NCBI GenBank assembly: GCA_019750095.1
Contig: JAIEOW010000016.1
Span: 1-33,181, forward strand
Origin: Phycisphaerales bacterium
GTDB taxonomy: Bacteria > Planctomycetota > Phycisphaerae > Phycisphaerales > UBA1924
Direction of reading: 5' to 3'
DNA length: 33,181 nt
The number at the start of each line of letters is the position of its first letter. Position 1 is the first letter of the stretch. Both the position numbers and the translations under genes were made by a program. The notes beneath the pieces were generated by a model that was given only the letters and a program-made list of their open reading frames with translations, was not told where the DNA came from and did not search any database. Of the stretch, positions 16,058 to 23,502 are shown piece after piece.

Positions 16058-18001
16058 ATGCGCCGTGACACCCTCGTGCAACTGATCGCCTGTGGCACCC
16101 TCGCGCTGTTTCTTGGCGCAAGCGCGGTGCTGGGGACGCAGATCGCCGCGTCGACCGGGCGAAATCGACTGGTGTATGCCGATGCGGCTGAGGATGGCGA
16201 TCCGCCGCAGGTCTCGCTGGGGATTGCGCTCGGGGCGTTTCGCGGGCTGTTCGTGAACTATCTGTGGATCCGCGCAAATGATCTGAAGCAAGAGGGCAAA
16301 TACTACGAAGCCGTGGATCTGGCCAAGACGATCACGCGCCTGCAGCCGCGGTTTCCGAAGGTCTGGCAGTTTCATGCGTGGAATCTGGCGTACAACATCT
16401 CGGTGGCGACGCAGACCAAAGAGGAGCGTTGGCACTGGGTGATGGCGGGGATTCGTCTGCTGCGGACCGAGGGGATCAAGCACTGCCCGAACGATCTGGG
16501 CATTCATCGCGAGCTGGCGTGGATCCATCACCACAAGATCCAGGGGATCATGGACGATGCGCACCGGTACTACAAGCAGCAGTTCGCGCTGGAGTGGTCG
16601 TACGTCATGGGCTCTCCTCCCGGGGCGCCCTTGCGGGCGCAGGGTCGGAACACGCTGAAAGAGGAGTATGTCGAGCGGTGGCTGAAGCCGATCGCCGAGG
16701 CGCCGGATTCTGTCGATGAGCTCTATGCGAAGTTCCCACAGTCCAAGGGGCTTGTTGAAGAGCTGAAGACCAAGTGCGGGCACGAGCTGAACTATGCGTT
16801 TCTGCGCGAGCTTGAGCTGGTGAACGCGCAGATCAAAGGGGCGAAGGCGACGGGGGTGATGCCGCCCGCGCTCAAGAGCAATCCGCTCGCGAACTTGATG
16901 CAGGATGAGCGCTTCAGCGCGGAGACGGGCAAGGCTGTGGTGAACTATGCCCGCAAGCGCGTGCTGCTGACTGAGTACAACATGGAGCCGGATCGGATGA
17001 TCCGGTACACGCAGAAGCACGGCCCGCTGGATTGGCGGCACCCCTCGGCGCACGCGGTGTACTGGGCCAGTCGCGGGGTGGAAGAGACGCTGTTTCGCAT
17101 CACCGAAGAGAACAAGAAGGACTATGACATCCTGAACACGGATCGGATCACGATCCAGGCGATCCAGGAGTTGTTCCGTTCGGGCGCGCTGACGTTCAAC
17201 GTGCTGAATCCCGAGTTCTACCTCGCGCTTCCCAACATCGAGTTCATCGACTCATACCGGCTCGCACTCGCGGACCTGGTGCAGCGGTCGAAGTATGAGA
17301 AGGATCGCCAGCGGCCGTATCGATTCTACTGGGCCGGGTACGAGAACTTCATGCGGGATGCGATCCGGTTCCTGTATCGCCGCGGGGACCGCGAGATGGC
17401 GGTGAAGTATCAGCGCGAGCTGTACAAAGATCCAGAACTGAACGCGAATAACCAGTGGCTGTACGAGCAACTGTCCAAGCCGATCGACATCTTCGTGGTG
17501 GAAGAGATCACACGGGACAACCGCGAGGACAGCCCCGTGGTGGCGATGCAGGAATGCAGCGCGGCGTTGTATGACGCGTATCTCAACGGCCTGCTCGCGG
17601 GCGATGAGCGGGTCTTCAATGAGTCCTTCGCATACGCACGGCTGTTTCACGAGCAGTATCAGACGAGCAAGGCCTTCAAGACCTGGATCACCGGCCCGCA
17701 GGGGCGCATGGGATTCCCGGACTTTGACCGCTGGTCGGCGGAGATTCTTGCGCAGTTGATCCTGCAGGCGTCGATCCCCGATGGCCCGACGCTGTATCGC
17801 CGAGCACCGGCCGAACTGCAGAGCCGCGTGTATGTCTTCCTGGAGCGGACGCCGCTGAAGGTCGCGCTGGAAGCGGCGGCGAAGCAGGGGATGCCCACGT
17901 TTGACGTGTGGTTCCCGCCGAGGCCGGATGTGGATCAGTACCGGATGCGGTACTTCCCGGAGGATCCTGATGCGGGCAAGGGGCGCACGGAGTTGAAGTA
18001 G
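16058..18001 (+). CDS. Membrane-anchored TPR-like protein, conserved-looking, unknown function
   Basis: A 647-residue protein with a hydrophobic N-terminal helix (TLVQLIACGTLALFLGASAVL, about 5-26) and a soluble remainder. Residues about 60-130 (GLFVNYLWIRANDLKQEGKYYEAVDLAKTITRLQPRFPKVWQFHAWNLAYN, quoted here only in part) have the helix-turn-helix spacing of TPR units; later segments are also helical but not recognised. No catalytic motif is seen. It starts at an ATG downstream of GGAG, 18 bp after the permease stop, and is the last gene of the SPFH/ABC cluster. It could be an extracytoplasmic or membrane-associated adaptor of the exporter. That is inferred from position only. Confidence 0.78.
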   Translation: MRRDTLVQLIACGTLALFLGASAVLGTQIAASTGRNRLVYADAAEDGDPPQVSLGIALGAFRGLFVNYLWIRANDLKQEGKYYEAVDLAKTITRLQPRFPKVWQFHAWNLAYNISVATQTKEERWHWVMAGIRLLRTEGIKHCPNDLGIHRELAWIHHHKIQGIMDDAHRYYKQQFALEWSYVMGSPPGAPLRAQGRNTLKEEYVERWLKPIAEAPDSVDELYAKFPQSKGLVEELKTKCGHELNYAFLRELELVNAQIKGAKATGVMPPALKSNPLANLMQDERFSAETGKAVVNYARKRVLLTEYNMEPDRMIRYTQKHGPLDWRHPSAHAVYWASRGVEETLFRITEENKKDYDILNTDRITIQAIQELFRSGALTFNVLNPEFYLALPNIEFIDSYRLALADLVQRSKYEKDRQRPYRFYWAGYENFMRDAIRFLYRRGDREMAVKYQRELYKDPELNANNQWLYEQLSKPIDIFVVEEITRDNREDSPVVAMQECSAALYDAYLNGLLAGDERVFNESFAYARLFHEQYQTSKAFKTWITGPQGRMGFPDFDRWSAEILAQLILQASIPDGPTLYRRAPAELQSRVYVFLERTPLKVALEAAAKQGMPTFDVWFPPRPDVDQYRMRYFPEDPDAGKGRTELK

Positions 18002-18002
18002 T

Positions 18003-18047
18003 GGGGCGGAGCCAGCGGGGCGAACCTGATCGAGACGCCCCCGCCCC
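18003..18047. terminator. Inverted repeat in the convergent gap between the TPR-like gene and the cytochrome gene
   Basis: GGGGCGG (18003-18009) and CCGCCCC (18041-18047) are reverse complements, and an inner imperfect stem (GCGGGGCG at 18015-18022 with 18036-18044, one bulge) competes with it. The 57-bp gap separates convergent genes, so the element may stop transcripts from both sides. No clear T-tract follows on either strand, so this is a weak terminator call. Confidence 0.35.
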
Positions 18048-18058
18048 GCAACGCCTCA

Positions 18059-18799
18059 TCAATCGCCTTCGTCATCCGTTGTTTTCTGCTTGCTGCCCGA
18101 CTCCATGCCTCCTTCGTTCTCGTTCTCGCCCAGTTGCAGCACGGTGCCGATGAGCGGGAGCGTGGTGGACTGCGTGGCGGGGTTGTAGTTGCGGATGAGG
18201 CCGAAGGTCCACGCCCCGGCGATCGCGAGGAAGATGACCGCGATGATTGGCTTGGCCGAGGCGATCGCGTCGGAGGGTTCGGCGTGTTTCTTGCCGTGGA
18301 TCATGCTCAGCGTGATGTTCTCGCGGTGGCGGATGGTGTGGAGCGCGACGCCCAGCACGTGGGCGACGACGAAGCCGACGGTGACCCACGCGAGGATCTC
18401 GTGGAGGTCCTTCACGCTTTCGTTGCCCTGGCCGAGCATGATGCCGGTGACGGCCATCGCGAGCACGAGCGCGAGCAGCGCGAAGATCGCTAGCGCCGAG
18501 CCGGGGTTGTGCCCGATGTAACGTTTGCTGCCGCCGACGAGCGTGCCCTTCATGTACTCGAACACCGCGGCGGGGCCGAAGATGAACGTGCCGAAGCGGG
18601 CGTAGCGCGTGCCAGCGATGCCCCAGATGACGCGGAGGCAGACCATGAGCGCGATGGTCAGGCCGATGATCGCGTGGTATGGAAAGAGCGGGCTGTGCTC
18701 GCCGAGGGCGAGGGCGATGATGGCGGCAGCGATAAAGCCAGCCGAGAGCAGCCAGTGGAAGAAGCGAGTGGGCAGATCCCAGATGAGGACGCGTTGCAT
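18059..18799 (-). CDS. Cytochrome b561-type / Ni-hydrogenase-like b-type cytochrome
   Basis: A 246-residue protein with five predicted helices. It starts MQRVLIWDLPTRFFHWLL, a typical opening of bacterial cytochrome b561/CybB-like proteins (PF01292 family). Histidines that may bind two hemes are H15 (FFHW), H42 (YHAI), H133 (LHE) and H147/H154 (VAHVLGVALHT). A basic loop precedes the C-terminal helix (IIAVIFLAIAGAW), and an acidic tail follows. Such proteins accept or donate electrons in the membrane; no catalytic partner (hydrogenase, formate dehydrogenase or other) is next to it. The start at 18799 is supported by AGGAGC six bases upstream (18805-18810 on the + strand). The frame is open further upstream but lacks family homology there. 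Confidence 0.85.
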   Translation of the reverse strand: MQRVLIWDLPTRFFHWLLSAGFIAAAIIALALGEHSPLFPYHAIIGLTIALMVCLRVIWGIAGTRYARFGTFIFGPAAVFEYMKGTLVGGSKRYIGHNPGSALAIFALLALVLAMAVTGIMLGQGNESVKDLHEILAWVTVGFVVAHVLGVALHTIRHRENITLSMIHGKKHAEPSDAIASAKPIIAVIFLAIAGAWTFGLIRNYNPATQSTTLPLIGTVLQLGENENEGGMESGSKQKTTDDEGD

Positions 18800-19099
18800 C
18801 GGAAGCTCCTTGGGCAGCCCCGGAGCGGAGCGGCCAATGCGATTCCGCTCGGGACGCGAACGCGCCCGAGCGCCACACGATGCGTCCCGACAACCACGAC
18901 CCCGGTCATCCTCGTCAACCCGGCACGCAGAGGCTTGGGCGAGAATAGAAGACCCTCGTGTCGTCAAATGGTAGCGCGTGCGGGGCGTGCCGCGTGCAGA
19001 GCGCAGTCCGATGGGGACAGATGTGCTGCAGGGGATGCCTTGAGGCGGAGGTGGTCATGGAGCGGGAGATGCGCGTGAGAGCTGGAGTGGGACGCGCTT
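18800..19099. other. Intergenic stretch, nothing recognised
   Basis: The 300 bp lie between the cytochrome b start and the YbaL-like stop, both on the minus strand. No RNA gene or terminator hairpin is evident. An open frame on the + strand here (about 18958-19347) is non-homologous and antisense to the antiporter, so it is not called. Confidence 0.4.
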
Positions 19100-20950
19100 T
19101 CAAGGGCTTCCTGGAGGTTGATTGCGCGATGGTGCGATCAGCGCACGAGGCGGTACTGGTGGGTTCATTTTCCACGTCTGGCGGATTGAGGCCAGCACAC
19201 GTTGCACGATCCCGGCTTCCAAACCTCGGCGTTCGAGCACGAGTTGTGCGAGCGAGATCCCCGTCTCTCCCTCATCGAACACCACGTCGGCCGCACCTGC
19301 GGCACGCAGGCCGTCTCCATCGGCGAGGTAGCGTGTACGGACGATGACTTCAACATTCTCGTTCAGTTCTCGCGCGTGCAGCACGAGCGTCGCGAGACTC
19401 TCCACACCCGGGAGAGTCACGATGAGATGGGTCGCGCGAGCAATGCCCGCTTGCTGAAGGATGGCGGACTGAGTCGCGTCGCCGTAGAGCGCAGACCTGC
19501 CCGACTTGGCCAGGCTCTGGACGGTCGCGATGTTCATGTCGATGATGACGGTGTCCATCTGGGCATCACGGAGCATGGCGTCGACCACACGGCCGACGGG
19601 ACCGTAGCCCGCGATGATGGCGAGCGGACGCACTGAGGCGGCGACCGCCGCAGCGCCGGTCGCGTTAAGACCCGCGGTGCGTTTGGCATGGCGAGCATTC
19701 AGCAGGCGGAAGAGCCACGGCAGGCGGCGCAGGGCGGCCTCGAAGGTGTCCAGCGACCTGAAGAGCAGCGGGTTGAGGGTGATCGAGACCATGGCGCTCG
19801 CGACGAGTATTTGCATCCCAGCCTCGGGCATGAGGCTGTGCTGGAGCGCGGCCTGGCCGACGATGAACGAGAACTCGCCGATCTGTGCAAGGCCCAGCGC
19901 GACCGTCAGGCCCGTGCGGACTGGATATCCGCAGAGCGCGACGATGACCATCGCGGCCAGGGGTTTGACGATGAGCACCACAGCCAATCCTGCCGCGACG
20001 AGCAGCGGCTCTTGGATAAGGAACGCCGGGTTGAGCAGCATGCCGACAGAGACGAAGAAGAGCACGGCGAAGGCGTGCCGCATGGGCAGCGCATCGGCGG
20101 CGGCCTGGTGGCTGACTGCGGATTGGGCGACGACCATGCCGGCCAAGAACGCGCCGAGCGCGACCGAAGCGCCAAAGGCCGCCGCCGCGCCGACGGCGAT
20201 CGCGACCGAGAGCACCAGCACCGTCAGCGTGAAGAGCTCGCTGGAGCGGAGCTTTGCGACCATCGTCAGCAGCCACGGCACAACGCGTGAGCCGACGACG
20301 AAGATGAGGACCACCATGACGACGAGCTTGAGAAGTGCGATGCCGATGGTGGCGAGGCCCGATCCGCCCGCCGCGGTGCTCGCGCCAGGGGCATCGACTG
20401 CAAAGAGCGGGATGAGCACGAGGAGGAGTACGGTGAGGATGTCTTCCACGATGAGCCAGCCGACGGCGACGTGGCCGTGGCTGGTGTGGAGCATCGAGCG
20501 GTCCATCAAGACCCGAAGCAGAACCACGGTGCTGGCGACCGCCATCGCCATGCCCAGGACGATGCCGCTCTTGAGCGTGAAGCCCATCGCCGTGAAGATG
20601 AGCACGGCCGCGACGGTCGCCAAAAGACTCTGCCCGATCGCGCCGGGGATGGCGACGTTCTTGACGGCGAGCAGGTCCTTCAAGTGAAAGTGAAGCCCTA
20701 CGCCGAACATGAGCAGAATGACGCCAATTTCGGCGAGTTGCTGCGCGAGCGCGACATCGCCGGAGAATCCCGGCGTGAATGGGCCGATTGCCACGCCCGC
20801 CAGCAAATAGCCCACGATCGGCGAAAGCCGCAGTTTCTGCGAGATCAGCCCGAGCACCCACGCGGCTGCGAATGCGGCGGCGATGGTGGTCAGCAGCGGC
20901 AGGTTTGCAACCGACGCGGCGAGCGTAAGCGTCGAGATCTCAAGTGTCAT
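19100..20950 (-). CDS. ybaL: YbaL/Kef-type monovalent cation:proton antiporter (CPA2) with RCK domain
   Basis: A 616-residue protein. The membrane part (about 20-400) contains LRLSPIVGYLLAGVAIGPFT, ELA-type EIGVILLMFGVGLHFHLKDL, and AIPGAIGQS, close to E. coli YbaL. The core VGWLIVEDILTV, ALGAFLAGMVVAQSAVSHQAA and AFAVLFFVSVGM follow the CPA2 pattern. From about 438 it has an RCK/TrkA-N domain: GYGPVGRVVDAMLRDA with the GxGxxG-like Gly set, VIIDMN (the ligand-binding strand) and YGDATQ. YbaL-like proteins are putative K+ efflux/H+ antiporters. A ~20-residue tail rich in Pro closes it. It is the first gene before the cytochrome on the same strand, with a 300-bp gap, so joint transcription is unsure. 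The start ATG at 20950 is simple. Confidence 0.87.
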   Translation of the reverse strand: MTLEISTLTLAASVANLPLLTTIAAAFAAAWVLGLISQKLRLSPIVGYLLAGVAIGPFTPGFSGDVALAQQLAEIGVILLMFGVGLHFHLKDLLAVKNVAIPGAIGQSLLATVAAVLIFTAMGFTLKSGIVLGMAMAVASTVVLLRVLMDRSMLHTSHGHVAVGWLIVEDILTVLLLVLIPLFAVDAPGASTAAGGSGLATIGIALLKLVVMVVLIFVVGSRVVPWLLTMVAKLRSSELFTLTVLVLSVAIAVGAAAAFGASVALGAFLAGMVVAQSAVSHQAAADALPMRHAFAVLFFVSVGMLLNPAFLIQEPLLVAAGLAVVLIVKPLAAMVIVALCGYPVRTGLTVALGLAQIGEFSFIVGQAALQHSLMPEAGMQILVASAMVSITLNPLLFRSLDTFEAALRRLPWLFRLLNARHAKRTAGLNATGAAAVAASVRPLAIIAGYGPVGRVVDAMLRDAQMDTVIIDMNIATVQSLAKSGRSALYGDATQSAILQQAGIARATHLIVTLPGVESLATLVLHARELNENVEVIVRTRYLADGDGLRAAGAADVVFDEGETGISLAQLVLERRGLEAGIVQRVLASIRQTWKMNPPVPPRALIAPSRNQPPGSP

Positions 20951-21111
20951 TCCCGAGTGTAAGCGATGGAACTATGCGTGCGCTGGCGCACGGCAATCTG
21001 TGAACTCGGACGAGACCGCCTGGGGGCATGCGAGGCGGCACCAACGCACCCGCAACTGATCTCTAGCGCAAGCGGCAGTCGTTATTGGCAACTTACTCCG
21101 CCTAAACATCT

Positions 21112-21127
21112 TGCACGAGAGCGTGCA
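21112..21127. promoter_or_regulatory. Small palindrome upstream of ybaL
   Basis: TGCACG (21112-21117) and CGTGCA (21122-21127) flank AGAG. The dyad lies about 160 bp upstream of the ybaL start and is a possible operator; no direct evidence. Confidence 0.25.
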
Positions 21128-21235
21128 CCGTTCATCGTATCATCGGGACTCGCCGTCCACGACCTGCCCGGGAGTTGGCCCGCAGGCGGGGACTGTGTTT
21201 ATGGTGCATCCCACTGGAACGTGATCGAAAGGACA

Positions 21236-21263
21236 AGCGGCCCGCCGATGGTGGCGGGCCGCT
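21236..21263 (-). terminator. Perfect 11-bp hairpin downstream of the PEP-CTERM SUMF1-like gene
   Basis: AGCGGCCCGCC (21236-21246) and GGCGGGCCGCT (21253-21263) are exact reverse complements with a 6-nt loop. The hairpin begins 40 nt beyond the stop of the SUMF1-like gene on its coding strand and is followed there by a weak T-rich stretch (TGTCCTTT). It is a credible intrinsic terminator for the two PEP-CTERM genes. Confidence 0.65.
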
Positions 21264-21302
21264 GGGATATGTGCGTGGTTTTGCGATCCGAGTGCTGTGG
21301 GT

Positions 21303-22234
21303 TCAGCGCCGACGGCGTGCGGCGATGAGGCCGCCAAATGCCGCGAGACCCAGTGATGATGGAGAAGGGATGTGCACGACGCGGAAGCCACGGCCAGCAC
21401 TCTCGCTGGTCGTTCCGCCGACGAATGGGATGCCTGCGCGGAGGAAGGTCTCCGTGCTGGTAAACCTGCCACCCCAAAAGGCGTGAGCGTTGGTGAACGA
21501 AATCGTGTCGCCCCATTCCTCGACGTTACCCGCCAAGTCGAAGACGCCGTAGAAGTTGGGTGCGTATGCGCCGACGGGCGTTACGGTACCGATGACATTC
21601 CCATAGTTCGCCTGTGATGTCGAGATGGCGTTGCTGGATGTCGGGTAGAGCCAGTAGTTGTCGCTGTCGCCGCCCTGGCTTGCTGGCTGGTGATAGGCTG
21701 CGTTGTACCACTCGTTGTCGCTGGTCACGGCCCACCGCCAGTTCGCATTGCGTGTGATGGAGGAAGCACTGATGCCGGCGGGGGTGAGCGTGTAGGCACC
21801 ATCTTCGGTCGTGCTGTTGCTTTGCGTGCCGGTGGGTTGACCGTTGTGCAGCCAGTTGGCGAATCTGGTGGTGTCCCAGAAGGAGACGAAGTTGACCGGG
21901 TTGTTGTCACGTCCAGTGATCGTCGCGTAGGTGAACGCCCCTGCGGATCCCGAGCGAGTGATGCCACCGTTGATTCCGGCCATGTTCGAGTTGTAGAGGT
22001 TGTTTGCGTCGGTGGCGGCGACGGCGTTGAGGAACGTGGCGTACTGGGCGTTGGTCACCTCGGTGACGCCGATGTTGCACACGTACTCGACCGAGCCGAG
22101 ATCGTTGACGTCCGGCGCGTTGCCGATGTTGCCGATGGTGATGGTGGGGATGGTGAGCGAGGCCGAGGCGACCGATACGGACAGACCGGCGCACACGGCG
22201 ATGGCGGCGAGGGTCTCAACCTGATTCTGAACAT
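21303..22234 (-). CDS. Secreted PEP-CTERM protein with SUMF1/FGE-like (non-catalytic) domain, apparent frameshift at N-terminus
   Basis: About 310 residues. A signal peptide VETLAAIAVCAGLSVSVASAS precedes a formylglycine-generating-enzyme-type fold: GVTEVTNAQYATFLNAV, WRWAVTSDNEWYNAAYH, YGVFDLAGNVEEWGDT and GRGFRVVH. The paired active-site Cys of true FGE are absent, so it should be a binding or structural domain. The tail has IPSPSSLG, a hydrophobic helix and ARRRR, a PEP-CTERM-type sorting signal. The start is puzzling. The ATG at 22234 has an ideal AGGAGA seven bases upstream and codes MFRIR, a perfect basic start for the signal peptide, but it is out of frame by one base. A missing base near 22220 would join them. 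Without a frameshift the first in-frame ATG is at 22268, giving a poor acidic signal peptide. Confidence 0.75.
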
Positions 22235-22240
22235 GTTCAC

Positions 22241-22246
22241 TCTCCT
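22241..22246 (-). promoter_or_regulatory. Ribosome-binding site supporting the 22234 start
   Basis: The minus strand reads AGGAGA six bases upstream of the ATG at 22234-22232. It is the strongest Shine-Dalgarno sequence near this gene and decides in favour of the frameshifted start over the ATG at 22268. Confidence 0.55.
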
Positions 22247-22324
22247 CAAATGGGACAAAGCCAAACATAAAGACGGAAACGAGCGCCAGTTCTCGTCGGC
22301 ATGGTCGATAGCCGGCGGCACCCT

Positions 22325-22993
22325 TCAGCGCCGAAGTCGCATCGATACAAGGCCAGCGACTCCGAGCGCGGCGGCCGCGCCCGGCGCTGGGATGATGCGG
22401 AAGTTGTCGATCTGCACCAACCCTTCGGTCAACTGATTCTGGAATGCCTGCCCCCAGAAGCCCAAGGTGTAGGTGCCCGTCGCGGGTGCGGTGACCGAGC
22501 CAATGAGCCAGCGGTCGCGCACGAGCGAGTCCCAGTGCCAATACATGCTGAAGAGCATGGGCGTACTCGGCATCGTGTACTCCCGGTAGCCGATAGACAG
22601 AGTTGGAAACAGCTGATCCGGCGGCAAGAGCCACACGAGCAAGCCTCCGTCGCACGGATACGGAAAGATCCGCGTGACGAAGTTGATGTCGAACATCACG
22701 ACATCACCGGCATTCAGCGTGACGAGCTGCTCGCCGCCGCCGTAGTACGAGATGGTTGCTGCGTATTCACCGGCACCTGGGTTCGGGACCCCGCCATATC
22801 GATTGTCATCGGCCCAGGGCGTGAACTCTCCGGCGGGATCGTTTCGGAAAGTCCAACCGGTGACTTGAGAGTTTTGGGCATACTGCTCGAACGACGGGTT
22901 GGCAATCTCCGCGTGCGAGGCCGAAGCAATGACGGCGACGGCGATGGCGGCGAAGAGCAGAGGGCGTGTCGAACAGCAAGCGTGCGTTTGCAT
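22325..22993 (-). CDS. Secreted PEP-CTERM protein, unknown function
   Basis: A 222-residue protein. A signal peptide (RPLLFAAIAVAVIASASHA, cleavage before EIANPSFEQY) is followed by a beta-rich domain starting NPSFEQYAQNSQVTGWTF. That N-PSFE...GW pattern is typical of carbohydrate-binding-like, extracellular PEP-CTERM proteins. Aromatic-rich segments (YWHWDSLVRDRW, TYTLGFWGQAFQNQ, VQIDNFRI) follow. The tail IPAPGAAAALG-hydrophobic-RLRR is a planctomycete-style PEP-CTERM signal, which would be processed by an exosortase encoded elsewhere. The start is the ATG at 22993; an in-frame ATG at 23020 would add nine residues and lacks a ribosome-binding site. It lies 90 bp upstream of the SUMF1-like gene on the same strand and probably shares its transcript. 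Confidence 0.8.
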   Translation of the reverse strand: MQTHACCSTRPLLFAAIAVAVIASASHAEIANPSFEQYAQNSQVTGWTFRNDPAGEFTPWADDNRYGGVPNPGAGEYAATISYYGGGEQLVTLNAGDVVMFDINFVTRIFPYPCDGGLLVWLLPPDQLFPTLSIGYREYTMPSTPMLFSMYWHWDSLVRDRWLIGSVTAPATGTYTLGFWGQAFQNQLTEGLVQIDNFRIIPAPGAAAALGVAGLVSMRLRR

Positions 22994-23502
22994 GGTCAGG
23001 ATCCGGATACTCTGAGGCATGGGACGGAGGAGAAGAAGCGGTTCATGTGGCAAGCTAGTGACTTGGCGGGCCGGTCTGACAGCGACTGGGCGAACTTTGC
23101 TCGGAACTGTGCTGGAAAAAGGCGATCCAGACATACGCCGAACCAAAGCGGGCTGGCCGAAGCGCTTGCGTTGCCCAGCGGGCCACCGGGTTCGCATGTG
23201 ATGGGCTGGCATCGACTTGGATGGTCGATGTGCTCGCGGGCGAGGCAGTTGTCCGCTGACAGGGAGGCCAAAGCCGCTGACTTCGTGGCTGCAAGCGCGG
23301 ACGTTGCAGCTGGGTGCGCTGACTGTGCAGCAACTCTCGCGGACTCTGGAGCAGAGTGGGCGAGCGGCGGAGCGAACATTGCTGAAAAAGGAGTTGCGAC
23401 GGCGAAACGCGGACTCAAGATTCGTCGTGGTTGGGCCGAGTGCATCGCCAGCGGTCGGAGAAGCCGGACGCGGAACTCGGCATCAATCACGCTGCGGTAG
23501 CT
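22994..23502. other. Region upstream of the PEP-CTERM operon, with a 21-bp repeat
   Basis: The 509 bp separate the PEP-CTERM gene from the kinase stop (both on the minus strand). Open frames cross it on both strands (minus, 22996-23490; plus, to 23500), both Ala-rich and without recognisable homology. It contains the 21-bp degenerate tandem repeat described separately, whose conservation pattern suits a reading frame on the minus strand. No RNA gene was seen. Confidence 0.4.
23255..23422. repeat. Eight degenerate 21-bp tandem units
   Basis: Units start at 23255, 23276, 23297, 23318, 23339, 23360, 23381 and 23402, exactly 21 bp apart, each opening with GC(T/G) and usually GAC, with a conserved G at position 10 and GA/GC around 12-14. 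Position 3 varies T/G. On the minus strand the conserved bases fall mainly on first and second codon positions and give a heptapeptide of type xSAxxAx (ESARVAA, QSAHPAA, TSALAAT, KSAALAS, LSADNCL). On the plus strand they give A-D-x-x-A-x-x. The surrounding sequence is not recognised. Confidence 0.6.

Larger units (their letters stand above)
20951..21302. other. Intergenic stretch upstream of the antiporter
   Basis: These 352 bp hold the terminator-like hairpin of the SUMF1-type gene (21236-21263) and a small palindrome (21112-21127). The remainder should contain the ybaL promoter; no convincing -35/-10 was found. Open frames here are short and non-homologous. Confidence 0.4.

Noticed and set aside
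18925..18965. TTGACG/TATTCT pair on the minus strand upstream of the cytochrome gene
   Set aside because: Only 14 bp separate the elements, too short for a functional spacer.
19614..20687. 357-codon frame on the + strand opposite the antiporter
   Set aside because: It lies antisense to the conserved YbaL-like gene, which explains the coding signal.
22301..23500. 399-codon + strand frame across the PEP-CTERM genes
   Set aside because: The part over the PEP-CTERM gene is antisense. The part over 23255-23422 follows the 21-bp repeat but the codon pattern fits the minus strand better.
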